NCBI GenBank assembly: GCA_001657385.1 | Contig: LYSZ01000003.1 | Location: forward strand, 581,234-645,233 | Direction of reading: 5' to 3' | Length of the DNA stretch: 64,000 bases | Source: Parvularcula sp. BBD 1991-13 | GTDB lineage: Bacteria; Pseudomonadota; Alphaproteobacteria; Caulobacterales; Parvularculaceae | Shown: in pieces, positions 1 through 8,251 of the stretch | Position numbering within the stretch: position 1 is the first letter of the stretch | Layout of the letters: every line of letters begins with the position of its first letter | The notes under the pieces: generated by a model | Database searches by the model: none | Seen by the model: the letters and a program-made list of their open reading frames with translations, nothing else | Told to the model about the DNA's origin: nothing | Translations under genes and position numbers: made by a program

Positions 1-286
1 ACGCTTCTAGCTGCGCGCCGGTTATGGACGTGAACCGCCCGCCGCCTTGCGCGGCGTCGCCGTTGCGGCGCGACAGTTTGAACTGAACGGACGGCGCCAG
101 CCCGGCAACGGGCCGGAAAAAGGCCGAAGCGTCCCCTGAGACAGCATCCCCGGAATCAACGCCCCCGGAATCCACATCTCCGGCAACAGGGCCGGAGATG
201 GCGTCCCCGTCGGCCAGCCCGGAAGGAACGCCGGCGCAGGCCGTTGCGAGAAAAAATATAAAAATCAATAAAGATCTGAATTTCAT
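1..286 (-). CDS. Exported protein of unknown function, C-terminus cut by window start
   Basis: An open frame runs from an ATG at 286 leftward off the window: 95 codons without a stop. A GGGGTAG ribosome site lies 6 to 8 bases upstream. The protein begins MKFRSLLIFIFFLATACAG, a basic start followed by a very hydrophobic core, so it is almost certainly exported by Sec. Cys17 could be a lipoprotein site, but the -3 residue is Ala (ATAC), so ordinary signal peptidase cleavage is equally possible. After the signal comes a Gly/Asp/Ser-rich stretch (residues 25-52), then FFRPVAGLAPSVQFKLSRRNG. I recognise no domain. The promoter region (287-370) is strikingly AT-rich compared with the rest of the window. 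Confidence 0.65.
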   Translation of the reverse strand, partial: MKFRSLLIFIFFLATACAGVPSGLADGDAISGPVAGDVDSGGVDSGDAVSGDASAFFRPVAGLAPSVQFKLSRRNGDAAQGGGRFTSITGAQLEA

Positions 287-403
287 CGAAAACTACCCCA
301 TTAACATAAATAAAGATAAGTTAAAAATAAAAATAAAGTCAATAAAAATATTGCGCCCGCGCTCTCTTCATATGGGCGCGAGATCGCTTGCCGCCGCGGG
401 ACT

Positions 404-1489
404 TTACCGCGCGCAGGCGTCCCGGCGCGGGGCCGCCGCGCGCGCCGCCGCTGAAGCCGAGGCGAGGATCGGCGGCGCATCGCCCCCGGCGCGCGCCGCG
501 ATCCAGTCGGCGATGTCGCGCCATACGACCGGCCCCTGCAGGTCGCGCAAGAGCAGGTGCCAGCCTTCAGGATACAGACGAACATCCACCCTCCCGCACA
601 GGCGTCCGCTCGCCTTGCGCATGGTCTTGACGGGAATGACCTCGTCTTTCTCCCCGATCAGGAACAGGATGTCGCCCCCGACCGCATCCGCCTCGCCATA
701 GGCCTCGCCCATCAGCCGGACGACGCCGAGGATGGCGTCGAGGCGCGTTTCCTTGATGACCAAGGGGTCGGCGGCCATCGCCCGCATCACGGCCATATTG
801 TCCGACGGCTGACGGCCCGCCCGCTCGCCGGTGAGGGTTTTGCCCGGCGCGATCGTCGCGGCGAGGTTGAGCGACAGGCGATAAGGCAGCGGCAAGGCCG
901 CCCCGCCCCACACCCCCGGCGCGACCAGGATCAGCCCGTCCGCGCCGAGCGGGGCGTCGCCCTGCGCCTTCATCGCCACCGCCGCGCCCATGCTGTGGCC
1001 GAGGACGAAGAGCGGCAGGCCGGGATGGGCGGCGCGCGCCGCGGCGACGGCCGCGCGCAGGTCCGCCGCGAGGGTCTCAGCCCCCGGCCAGCGGCCCGCC
1101 CCGGGGGAGCGGCCGAAGCCGCGCTGGTCGATGGCGTAGGTCGCGATCGCGGCGTTTTCCGCCCACCACGGCGCCGGCAGGGCGAAGGTCTCGCTGTAGT
1201 CGTTCATGCCGTGCAGGGCGACCAGAACCGCGCGGGGCTCTTCGGCCATCCAGGTCTCCACCGCGAGCCGCGTTCCGTCGAACGAGGTCAGCCCGTCCGC
1301 CTCGTAGCGCGGCGCGGCGCTGGGCGCGGGGACGTCGGGAAAAGAGACGCAGGCCGACAGGACGAGCGGTAAACAAACGAACGAAAGACGGCCGGAAAGC
1401 CGGCCCCGGCAAGACGCAAGAAAGCCCGGGAAGCCCAGAAAGCACAGCAAGGAACGCAGAAGGGAACGTAAAAACGCCGCGTGACGCAT
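404..1489 (-). CDS. Alpha/beta-hydrolase lipoprotein (monoacylglycerol-lipase-like)
   Basis: This is a serine hydrolase of the alpha/beta fold, closest in pattern to monoacylglycerol lipases and lysophospholipases. It shows the oxyanion-loop motif HGMNDYS, the family motif DQRGFGRSPG, the nucleophile elbow GHSMG, a likely catalytic Asp in GEKDEVIP and a His in PEGWHLLL. A long basic and hydrophobic leader ends in LSAC (Cys47), a good lipobox, so the enzyme is probably anchored to a membrane facing the periplasm. I chose the ATG at 1489 because GAGAG sits five bases upstream; an ATG at 1516 in the same frame is possible. It is an isolated gene, divergent from maiA. The natural substrate is unknown. 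Confidence 0.82.
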   Translation of the reverse strand: MRHAAFLRSLLRSLLCFLGFPGFLASCRGRLSGRLSFVCLPLVLSACVSFPDVPAPSAAPRYEADGLTSFDGTRLAVETWMAEEPRAVLVALHGMNDYSETFALPAPWWAENAAIATYAIDQRGFGRSPGAGRWPGAETLAADLRAAVAAARAAHPGLPLFVLGHSMGAAVAMKAQGDAPLGADGLILVAPGVWGGAALPLPYRLSLNLAATIAPGKTLTGERAGRQPSDNMAVMRAMAADPLVIKETRLDAILGVVRLMGEAYGEADAVGGDILFLIGEKDEVIPVKTMRKASGRLCGRVDVRLYPEGWHLLLRDLQGPVVWRDIADWIAARAGGDAPPILASASAAARAAAPRRDACAR

Positions 1490-1766
1490 AAAACTCTCAT
1501 AACCCCGATGCAGCATGGACGGGCGGGCGCAAGGGAAGGTTCAGGCGGCGAGCCCGGAACCCAGACCTCAGGGTCTCCAGGCCTCAGGGTATAAGGGCTG
1601 CGCCGCGCGGCGCAAATTGATCTTGCGGCGATTATCGCCGACACTTGCGCGCCGGCGGGCGCCTTTCACGCGCCTGAACGCCGGCGGTCCCGAAGCTGAC
1701 CCGAAAGCCGGCGCAACGCGCCCGATCGAGACAGCCCCGGGGGAATCGCTCGCAAAGGATAGCTCG

Positions 1767-2405
1767 ATGAAACTGTTCGGATATTGGCGCTCCAGCGCAA
1801 CCTATCGCGTCCGCATCGCCCTCGCCCTGAAAGGGATCGACTACGAGTATGAGGCGGTCGACCTCCTCGCCGGCGCCCAGCGCAGCGACGCCTACCTGAA
1901 GACCAATCCGCTCGGCCTCGTGCCGGCGCTCGAAATCGACGACGGCCCGGCCCTGGTGCAGTCGCTCGCCATCATGGAGTATCTTGAAGAGATCCGCCCC
2001 GAGCCCTCGATCCTGCCCGGCGGCGCCGCCGACCGGGCCGCCGCGCGCGCCATCGCGGCGATGATCGCCTGCGAGGCCCAGCCCTTCATGAATATCGGCA
2101 CACAGAATTATCTCAAAACCGAGCATGGGTTCGACGACGCAGCCATGGTGAAATGGCTCAACCACGCCCCGCGCGACACCATGGCCGCCGTCGAGGCGAT
2201 GGTCGCCCGGACCGCGGGCGATTTCTGCGTCGGCGACGCGCCGAGCATCGCAGACTGCTGCCTCGCGCCGCAAATGTTCGCCGCCGCCCGCTTCGGCGTC
2301 GAGATCGCCGATTTCAAGCGCCTGCACGAGATCAACGAACGCTGCCTCGCCCTGCCCGCGTTTGAAAAGGCGCATCCGAAGAACCAGCCCGACGCGCCCG
2401 CGTAA
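1767..2405 (+). CDS. maiA: Maleylacetoacetate isomerase (zeta-class GST)
   Basis: Maleylacetoacetate isomerase converts maleylacetoacetate to fumarylacetoacetate with glutathione, in tyrosine/homogentisate breakdown. The 212-residue length fits. The N-terminal thioredoxin-like half carries the zeta-class signature SSATYRVRIAL (residues 8-18) and the glutathione-loop sequence NPLGLVPAL. The C-terminal half is the all-helical GST domain with NYLKTEHG and GDAPSIADCCLAPQ. The frame is open about 250 bases further upstream, but the ATG at 1767 follows AAAGGATAG and starts exactly where the family starts. Homogentisate dioxygenase and fumarylacetoacetase genes are not adjacent, so another GST-type isomerase substrate cannot be excluded. 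Confidence 0.85.
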   Translation: MKLFGYWRSSATYRVRIALALKGIDYEYEAVDLLAGAQRSDAYLKTNPLGLVPALEIDDGPALVQSLAIMEYLEEIRPEPSILPGGAADRAAARAIAAMIACEAQPFMNIGTQNYLKTEHGFDDAAMVKWLNHAPRDTMAAVEAMVARTAGDFCVGDAPSIADCCLAPQMFAAARFGVEIADFKRLHEINERCLALPAFEKAHPKNQPDAPA

Positions 2406-2441
2406 GACGCCGCCGCTGGCGGGCGCCGCGGATCGCCCTTA

Positions 2442-3350
2442 TTACGACGCCAGGCGTTTTTGCGGATGAACGCCGTCCACATAGCCCATGAAGGGCGGAT
2501 GGATGGAATAGCCGATCAACTCCCGCGCGCGCCGCGGCAGCCGGGCGGCGGTTTCAGAGGGAACCGCAAGCGTCATGTTTTCAAGCTGGCGCGCCCAGCC
2601 GGCGCAGTATTGCGGCGTGATGATGAGCCGCGGCGCGTCCGACCTGTTCGCGCCGCCGCGGTGCAACAGACCGCCCTTGGCGATCATCAGCGCCCCCGCC
2701 GGCATGGTCGCCTTCACCGCGTCGGGCCGCGCGCCCGGATCGTCGCCGACATCGCGCACGGTCTTGTCGGCGAAACTTGCCTCAAGGCTGCTGGCGACAT
2801 CGGCGTCGCTCCAGCGGTGACTGCCGGGAATGACTTCGGTCGCGCCGTTTTCTTCCGTCGTCGCATCAATCGCCCAGAACGCGCTGACGCCGAAAGCACA
2901 GCCGCCGAAAGCACAGCCGCCCCGAGGCGCCGTGATATGGGCGTCGTCGCTGTGCCAGGGCTGCACGGTTTCGCCGGAATGCAGCTTGATCGCGAGGCAT
3001 GCGGACAACAGGCAGGAGGCGCCGAGATCGGCTTCGACAAAGGCGAGCGCCAGCGGGTGAATGGCAAGCTCGGCAAAATGCGGGGATTTCGCCAGCAGCG
3101 CATAAACGCGGTTGGATTTCAGTCCTTCGAAATCGTTCCGCCCGGAGAGGTTCCGGTCGAATGCCGGCGCCAGCGCCGCCCGGAGGTCGGCGAGCGTCCG
3201 GTCGGACAGCACCTTGTCGAAAACGATGTAACCGTCCTTGTCGAACTGCGCCCGCCAGTCGGCGAACGACCGGCTCTGAAGCCATGGGGCGAGCGCGCCC
3301 TCGTCGCAAGGCGCCGTTTGGCGGCCGTTTGCAGCGTTTTCCGTCGTCAT
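2442..3350 (-). CDS. Phytanoyl-CoA dioxygenase (PhyH) family protein
   Basis: This is a non-haem Fe(II)/2-oxoglutarate dioxygenase of the PhyH family, 302 residues. The iron-binding H-x-D is His133-Ser-Asp135 in QPWHSDDAHI; the distal His is probably in LLHRGGANRS, where the Arg would bind 2-oxoglutarate. PGSHRWSD is the usual PhyH core. Just after the metal site the protein has GGCAF twice in a row, encoded by a perfect 15-bp tandem duplication. The start ATG follows AAGGAGACGCCCC. It is transcribed divergently from a TetR regulator, with a palindrome in the shared promoter, so it is probably that regulator's target. It lacks the ectoine-hydroxylase signature, so it is not EctD. Substrate unknown. 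Confidence 0.82.
   Translation of the reverse strand: MTTENAANGRQTAPCDEGALAPWLQSRSFADWRAQFDKDGYIVFDKVLSDRTLADLRAALAPAFDRNLSGRNDFEGLKSNRVYALLAKSPHFAELAIHPLALAFVEADLGASCLLSACLAIKLHSGETVQPWHSDDAHITAPRGGCAFGGCAFGVSAFWAIDATTEENGATEVIPGSHRWSDADVASSLEASFADKTVRDVGDDPGARPDAVKATMPAGALMIAKGGLLHRGGANRSDAPRLIITPQYCAGWARQLENMTLAVPSETAARLPRRARELIGYSIHPPFMGYVDGVHPQKRLAS
2889..2918. repeat. Perfect 15-bp tandem duplication inside the PhyH gene
   Basis: The 15-mer gccgaaagcacagcc occurs twice back to back and stays in frame. It duplicates five residues (GCAFG) directly downstream of the H-x-D iron ligands. Confidence 0.9.
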
Positions 3351-3391
3351 GGGGCGTCTCCTTCACGATGCCGGCGGAGAGTAGCCGTTTT

Positions 3392-3419
3392 CTGAGTTGA
3401 ACTCAATTTAAAAACTCAG
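3392..3419. promoter_or_regulatory. Palindromic operator candidate between phyH and tetR genes
   Basis: The 109-bp divergent intergenic region contains TGAGTTgAACTCA (3393-3405), a 6-1-6 perfect inverted repeat, followed at 3413-3419 by a further AACTCAG that pairs with CTGAGTT at 3392-3398. Nested half-sites of this kind are typical TetR-family operators. The site sits 42-68 bases upstream of the phyH start and 41-68 upstream of the tetR start, so it could control both. Confidence 0.6.
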
Positions 3420-3459
3420 TAAGCTCAGGCGGAAAGTCGCGCTGCCCGGAGATCGCCCC

Positions 3460-4080
3460 TTGCCCCGCAAAAACGCCTCTTCCGAGATCATGAAAGCGGC
3501 CGAAGCCTGTCTCATCGCCGGCGCGGGGGATTTCGAAATGAGCGACGTCGCAGCCAGGGCCGGCGTCTCGGAGGGGCTCGCCTACCACTATTTCGGCTCC
3601 AAGGCGGGTCTCCTGTGCGCGCTGGTGGAGGCCTTCTACGACCGCTACTCGGCGGTTGCGAATGAGCGCTACGACGTGGAGATCCCGTGGGCGCTGCGCG
3701 AGCATGCGCGCCTGAAAGCGGTGATCGACTTTCTTTACGGCGACCCGCTGGCCGAGGTCGTTCTCGGCAGGATGGGCCGCACCGCGCAGGTCGCCAAGGT
3801 CGAGGCCGCGCGGCGGCGCGAGATGATCGAACTGGCGGGGCGCAACATCCGCAGCGGCGTCGAGCGCGGCGACATCCCCGCATCGATCGATCCGCAAATC
3901 GCCGGCGCCGCCATCGCCGGCGCCATACGCCAGACCTTCAATTACGTGATGGCCGCGCCGGACCGCCCGGCCCCGGACGTCCTTGCCGAACAGCTCTGGC
4001 GCCTGATCGCCGGCGCGCTCGACCTGTCGCCGGCGCGCGACGCCGCGTCGCGGGCCGGCCCGTCTGCGCTGGCGCATTGA
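3460..4080 (+). CDS. TetR/AcrR family transcriptional regulator
   Basis: A 206-residue one-component regulator. Residues 6-55 form the TetR helix-turn-helix, with EMSDVAARAGVSEGLAYHYF and the following SKAGLL being diagnostic. The rest is the helical ligand-binding and dimerisation domain, which in this family diverges too far to name a ligand. The frame opens with TTG at 3460, preceded by CCGGAGA; I see no in-frame ATG that would leave the DNA-binding domain intact. The gene is divergent from the PhyH dioxygenase across a TGAGTT palindrome and lies 36 bases before the gamma-carbonic-anhydrase-like gene on its own strand. It probably represses phyH and itself. Confidence 0.88.
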   Translation: MPRKNASSEIMKAAEACLIAGAGDFEMSDVAARAGVSEGLAYHYFGSKAGLLCALVEAFYDRYSAVANERYDVEIPWALREHARLKAVIDFLYGDPLAEVVLGRMGRTAQVAKVEAARRREMIELAGRNIRSGVERGDIPASIDPQIAGAAIAGAIRQTFNYVMAAPDRPAPDVLAEQLWRLIAGALDLSPARDAASRAGPSALAH

Positions 4081-4116
4081 CCGCCAGGGCCCCGTCCCAT
4101 TAAGTCAGGAACTCAT

Positions 4117-4656
4117 ATGGAACCTCTGATTTTCGCCATCGGCGACCGTAAGCCCGTCATTCACGAAACCGCCTTCATCGCCCCCGGCGCGGTGATTTGC
4201 GGCGATGTCGAAGTGCATGAAAACGCATCGGTCTGGTATGGCTGCGTGCTGCGCGGCGACACCAACAAGATCGTCGTCGGCAAGGGCTCGAACGTGCAGG
4301 ACGGCACGGTCGTCCATGTGGACGCTCCGCAATGGGGCGGCCTGCCGACGCTGATCGGCGAGAACGCGCTGATCGGCCACAAATGCATGCTGCATGGCTG
4401 CTCGATCATGGACGGCGGTTTTGTCGGCATGGGCGCGACCATGCTCGACGGCTCGGTGGTGGAAACCGGCGCCATGCTCGCCGCAGGCGCGTTCCTCAGC
4501 CCCCGGAAGACCGTGCTCGCCGGAGAAATGTGGGCGGGCATGCCGGCGAAGAAATTCCGCGATCTGCGCGACGGCGAGGACAAGATGGCGCTCATGGGCG
4601 CCGGCCACTATGTCGAGGAAGCGCGCGCCCACCGCGCCGCGCTGGAAAAGCGCTAA
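4117..4656 (+). CDS. Gamma-carbonic anhydrase-like hexapeptide protein
   Basis: A 179-residue left-handed beta-helix protein of the gamma-carbonic anhydrase / YrdA / PaaY family. The hexapeptide pattern runs from about residue 15 to 150. The three zinc histidines of the family are present: one in VVHVD and two in IGHKCMLHGC. WAGMPAKKFRDL is the usual end of the helix, followed by a C-terminal helix. Members form trimers; many have weak or no carbonic anhydrase activity and some act as thioesterases, so the reaction is uncertain. The start ATG has AGGAA 5 to 9 bases upstream. It is likely co-transcribed with the preceding tetR gene. Confidence 0.87.
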   Translation: MEPLIFAIGDRKPVIHETAFIAPGAVICGDVEVHENASVWYGCVLRGDTNKIVVGKGSNVQDGTVVHVDAPQWGGLPTLIGENALIGHKCMLHGCSIMDGGFVGMGATMLDGSVVETGAMLAAGAFLSPRKTVLAGEMWAGMPAKKFRDLRDGEDKMALMGAGHYVEEARAHRAALEKR

Positions 4657-4670
4657 AGCCGGCCGGCCCC

Positions 4671-4732
4671 CGCAAACGCCCGGCGCCGCAAACGCCCGGC
4701 GCCGCAAATCCGGGCGCCGCAAATCCGGGCAG
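4671..4732. repeat. Short tandem repeat, two 16-bp and two 15-bp units
   Basis: Two copies of cgcaaacgcccggcgc (4671-4702) are followed by two diverged copies cgcaaatccgggcgc and cgcaaatccgggcag (4703-4732). The array lies directly after the gamma-CA stop codon in the 201-bp gap before the oxidoreductase gene. It has no T tract and is not CRISPR-like. Confidence 0.85.
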
Positions 4733-4857
4733 CCCATAACGCCTCTTGTCGTTTGCGGATCAGGCCTGTAGGTCTCAACCCTCACGTCAGGAACCAGAAC
4801 CCGGACCGGCGCAGAAGCGCGCGAATGGCGAGGGTGCGCTCGCAGCGGGAGGGCGCC

Positions 4858-5853
4858 ATGCTCCGCATCGGGATTCTCGGCGCGGCGAAAATCGCCCCGA
4901 AAGCGATTATCGCGCCGGCCGCGAAACGCGACGACTGCGTCGCCGCCGCCGTCGCCTCGCGCGACGCCGCCCGGGCCGCGGCCTTCGCCCACGCCCACGG
5001 CGTTAAGGCGATCGAGACCGACTACGGCGCGCTGATCGGGCGCCCGGACATCGACCTTGTCTACAACGCCCTGCCCCCCAGCCGCCACGCCGATCTTTCC
5101 ATCGCCGCGCTGAGGGCGGGCAAAGCGGTGTTGTGCGAAAAGCCTTTCGCCATGGACGCCGCCGAGGCCCGCGCCATGACCGAGGCGAGCCGCGAGACCG
5201 GCCGCCCCCTGCTGGAAGCCTTCCACCATCGCTTTCACCCGGCTTTCAGGCGCGTCCTGACGCTGGTCCGCGACGGCGCGATCGGCGCGGTCCGGCGCAT
5301 TGATGCGCGCTTCACCGTCCCCATTGCGCACCGGGAAGGAGAGCTTCGCCACACCGCGGCGCTCGGCGGCGGCGCCCTGATGGATCTCGGCTGCTACCCC
5401 CTGCACTGGGCGCGGACGATCGCCGGCGCGGAACCGAGGATCGTCGCCGCCAGCGCCGTCGTCGGCGCGCAGCCGGATGTGGACCTCGCCATGACCGCGA
5501 CCCTCGACTTTCCGACCGGAGCCGAAGCGACGGTCCACTGTTCAATGGAAGACGCCGCGCCCCGCGACGCCGCATTGTTCGTTTACGGAAAGGCGGGCGT
5601 TCTGCGCATGACCAACCCGGTGCACCCCTCGCATGGTCACGCCATCTCCCTGGAGACGAACGGCGCGGTGAAGATGGAAACGGTCGATGGCGGGCCGACC
5701 TACGACTATCAACTCGACCACGTGCTCGCCGTGATGGCGGGGCGCGAAACGCCGCTGACCGGCGGCGGCGACGCGGTCGCGAACATGGCCGCCATCGACT
5801 CCATTTACGAGGCCGCCGGCCTACTCCCCCGCGGATGGCTGCGGGGACGCTGA
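4858..5853 (+). CDS. Gfo/Idh/MocA family oxidoreductase
   Basis: An NAD(P)-dependent sugar or cyclitol dehydrogenase-type protein, 331 residues. The N-terminal Rossmann fold starts with RIGILGAAKIAPKAI (glycine-rich loop). The family motif EKP is in VLCEKPFAMDAAEARAM and the second-half signature is EAFHHRFHPAFRR. GGGALMDLGCYPLHWAR is characteristic of dihydrodiol dehydrogenase/xylose dehydrogenase-like members. The start ATG at 4858 follows GGGAGGGCGCC; an upstream extension of the frame has no family similarity. Its last 33 bases overlap the end of the convergent symporter gene. The substrate cannot be told from sequence. Confidence 0.85.
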   Translation: MLRIGILGAAKIAPKAIIAPAAKRDDCVAAAVASRDAARAAAFAHAHGVKAIETDYGALIGRPDIDLVYNALPPSRHADLSIAALRAGKAVLCEKPFAMDAAEARAMTEASRETGRPLLEAFHHRFHPAFRRVLTLVRDGAIGAVRRIDARFTVPIAHREGELRHTAALGGGALMDLGCYPLHWARTIAGAEPRIVAASAVVGAQPDVDLAMTATLDFPTGAEATVHCSMEDAAPRDAALFVYGKAGVLRMTNPVHPSHGHAISLETNGAVKMETVDGGPTYDYQLDHVLAVMAGRETPLTGGGDAVANMAAIDSIYEAAGLLPRGWLRGR

Positions 5854-7251
5854 CGGCGCCGGCCGGGGGCGGGAGATCGTCCAGGCGACCGCCAGCCCTG
5901 CGAGGATGCCGGGCATGCCCTCGTAAACGTCCGCATGCCACCCAAGCAAGCGCCAGCCGAGCGCGACGCCCACGCCGGCGGCCATGGCGAGGATCGCGCC
6001 GGCCTCCGGGATGCGGCGGCCAAGGGCGTAAACGGTCAATAGCGGCGCGAAAGCCGACGCAAGCGTCGACCAGGCGAGGATGACGAGGCTGAAAACGCTC
6101 TGGTTTTCCGTCAGCGCAATGAACAGCGCCAGGAGCGTGACAAGCCCGGTCGCTGTCTTCATCTCCCACGCGGATTCGAACCGCTTCGGCAACAGATCGT
6201 GCGTCAGCGCCGCCGAACAGCTCAGCACGAGGGAATCCGCGGTCGACATCGTCGCCGCGAAAATTCCCGCAAGGATCATCCCGACGAAGACCGCGGGCAA
6301 CAGTTCAAGCGCCATGGTCGGCAGCGCGAGTTCGGGATCGCCCGCGCCAAGATCCGGCAGATAAAGCCGCGACAGCATGCCGACGCCAGTGGCCAATGCG
6401 TAAAAAAGCGTGAAATAGCCGTAGTACCACCCGCGCGCGCGCATGATGCGGGACGGGCTGTCGAGGGCCATGAAGCGGACCATCACATGCGGCTGTCCGA
6501 CGACGGAGAAACCGGCGAACATCCAGCCCGTCACGAAGAGCGCCACGCCGAGCGCGCCGGGAAACAGAAGGTCGGACGGAAACCAGTCGAGAAAACCGGG
6601 GATGGCCGCCATCTCGTCGAGCGCGCCCCCGACGCCGCCGCGGCCAAGCACGCCCACGGCGAACAACAGCGACATGGCGAAGAGCATCACGAACGACTGG
6701 GCGGCGTCCGTCCAGATCGAGGCGCGAATGCCCCCGGCCGCGCTGTAGGCCAGCACCATCCCCGCGACGACGACGGCGCCGGCACGGGGATTCCAGCCGA
6801 GCACGCCCTGCAGCGCCTTGCCGCCGGCGCTGATCTGGGCGGCGGCGTATGCGCCCAGAAAGACAATCATGATCACCGCCGCGATCCGCCGCCATGTTCT
6901 GAATTCCTCCCCGTTCCAGGTCGCGAGCACGGCCGCGAACGAGGCTTCGTTCGTCCGCCCGGTCGCCTCGCGCAAGCGGCGGTGAATGAACAGGGAAGCG
7001 ACGAGATCGCCGAGAATCCAGCCGGTCATCAGCCAGACCGCGGACAATCCGGCCGCATAGGTGAAGCCGATGACGCCGATGAACATGTAGCCGGAATTGT
7101 TGGTCGCTACGGCGGAAAGGGCCGCGAGCCAGGGCGGCACCTCGCTGCGCGCCAGATAGTAGTCCGTACGCGAATTTTTTGCGCGAAACGCCGAGGCCAG
7201 CCCCACGCCGAGAAAGAGAACCAGGAACGCGACGAAACTCGCAACGATCAC
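5821..7251 (-). CDS. Sodium:solute symporter (SSS family)
   Basis: A 476-residue integral membrane protein with about 13 predicted transmembrane helices and a LeuT-type fold, of the SSS family (PutP, PanF and relatives). NNSGYMFIGVIGFTYAAG is the first-helix substrate and sodium region; GIFAATMSTADSLVLSCSAA is the conserved late sodium-site helix, with the Ser/Thr residues retained. PutP-like proline transport is one possibility, but pantothenate, acetate or sugar substrates are not excluded. Its ATG overlaps the stop of the upstream TPR gene (ATGA), so the two are translationally coupled. It ends convergently inside the oxidoreductase gene. Confidence 0.88.
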   Translation of the reverse strand: MIVASFVAFLVLFLGVGLASAFRAKNSRTDYYLARSEVPPWLAALSAVATNNSGYMFIGVIGFTYAAGLSAVWLMTGWILGDLVASLFIHRRLREATGRTNEASFAAVLATWNGEEFRTWRRIAAVIMIVFLGAYAAAQISAGGKALQGVLGWNPRAGAVVVAGMVLAYSAAGGIRASIWTDAAQSFVMLFAMSLLFAVGVLGRGGVGGALDEMAAIPGFLDWFPSDLLFPGALGVALFVTGWMFAGFSVVGQPHVMVRFMALDSPSRIMRARGWYYGYFTLFYALATGVGMLSRLYLPDLGAGDPELALPTMALELLPAVFVGMILAGIFAATMSTADSLVLSCSAALTHDLLPKRFESAWEMKTATGLVTLLALFIALTENQSVFSLVILAWSTLASAFAPLLTVYALGRRIPEAGAILAMAAGVGVALGWRLLGWHADVYEGMPGILAGLAVAWTISRPRPAPSASPQPSAGE

Positions 7252-8237
7252 GGCGTCAGGTCCTCGCGGTCGATCAGCGCCTTGAAGGCGTCGGCATCCC
7301 TGATCGAGGCGAACGCCGGATCGGTGCTCGCTTGCCGGCGGTAGGTGTCAACCATGCCGATGGCTGTTGCAAGATCGGCGATCGCCTCGTCCACCGCTCC
7401 GATAGAGGTCTGCGCGCAAGCGCGCTGATAGAGCGCATGGGCGTTTTCGCCGTCGATGTCGATCGCGCGGTTGGCGAGGCTGAGCGCCCACTGGGACTGA
7501 CCCAGTTGCAGGGCGGCGTCGGCCTTGAACGTCATCGCCTCGGTGTCCTCCGGCCGCATCTTCAGAATGTCGTCGTAAACCGCGATCTTCGCGGCCGGCT
7601 CCGTCTCCTGACTGGCGCGCAGCCACAGGGAGTGAATCTCGTTCGTCTCGTCGATTTCAAGCTGCGCCGCCTTCAGGCGCTTGGATTTTTGTTGCAGCTC
7701 TTCCTCGATGGCGTCGAGGCGTTCGGCGTATCCCTCGACGAGCGACCCGACCCTCGTCTCGGCGATCTGGCTCACCCGCACGCGAATGTCCCGCAGCGAA
7801 TTCCAGCCGAAAAACACAAGCAGGGTCGTCACCGCCGTGATCACGAAAAAGAATAGTTCGACTGCGTGACGGGCGTAGCCGGCGGCGTCCTTGGCGATTT
7901 CGTACTCGCGCTGCACCTGCCGTTCGATGAGATCGGCGCGGGTGCGCTCCACGTCGATGCGCAGTTGCTTGATTTCGTCGAGAAGATAACGCGCCGTAAA
8001 CGGAGAATAAAGCGGCGCGTTTTCGTCCTCGATCGGCGCGTCAACGCCGGCCGCCGGCGCGCGCTCATCCGCAGACGACGGTTCTGACTGCGGTTCTGAC
8101 TGCGCCTCGGCGCCCGCCGCACCGCCCGCCGTAAAAGCCGCGCCCAGCCACGCCGCAGCGACCATGACGAGAAGGAGACGCGCCGGCCTCCCCCCTGACA
8201 AGTGTTTGTTCACAAGCAAGCCGCCCCCTGTCCGCAT
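7248..8237 (-). CDS. Membrane-anchored coiled-coil/TPR protein coupled to symporter
   Basis: A 329-residue protein I cannot assign to a named function. It has a signal-like hydrophobic segment near residues 20-43, an acidic low-complexity stretch, a charged helical region (LLDEIKQLRIDVERTRADLIERQ), a second strongly hydrophobic segment around 125-145 (VELFFFVITAVTTLLVFFGW), a coiled coil (EEELQQKSKRLKAAQLEID) and then at least two TPR-like repeats (ILKMRPEDTEAMTFKADAAL; AIDIDGENAHALYQRACAQ). The tail likely faces the cytoplasm or periplasm depending on whether the first segment is cleaved. A GTG at 8213 is an alternative start. It lies 14 bases after a small acidic gene and overlaps the symporter start. 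Confidence 0.75.
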   Translation of the reverse strand: MRTGGGLLVNKHLSGGRPARLLLVMVAAAWLGAAFTAGGAAGAEAQSEPQSEPSSADERAPAAGVDAPIEDENAPLYSPFTARYLLDEIKQLRIDVERTRADLIERQVQREYEIAKDAAGYARHAVELFFFVITAVTTLLVFFGWNSLRDIRVRVSQIAETRVGSLVEGYAERLDAIEEELQQKSKRLKAAQLEIDETNEIHSLWLRASQETEPAAKIAVYDDILKMRPEDTEAMTFKADAALQLGQSQWALSLANRAIDIDGENAHALYQRACAQTSIGAVDEAIADLATAIGMVDTYRRQASTDPAFASIRDADAFKALIDREDLTP

Positions 8238-8251
8238 GTTCTTAACGGCCG

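Noticed and set aside
198..701. A 167-codon plus-strand ORF at the left edge
   Set aside because: It crosses the AT-rich promoter region and runs antisense to both the exported protein and the hydrolase; its translation changes composition abruptly.
2442..3350. PhyH-family gene as ectoine hydroxylase EctD of the nearby ectoine cluster
   Set aside because: It lies about 5 kb from ask, is divergent from a TetR gene, and its metal-site sequence WHSDDAHITAPRG lacks the conserved EctD signature.
4671..4732. CRISPR-like array
   Set aside because: Units abut without spacers, are only 15-16 bp, and no cas gene is present.
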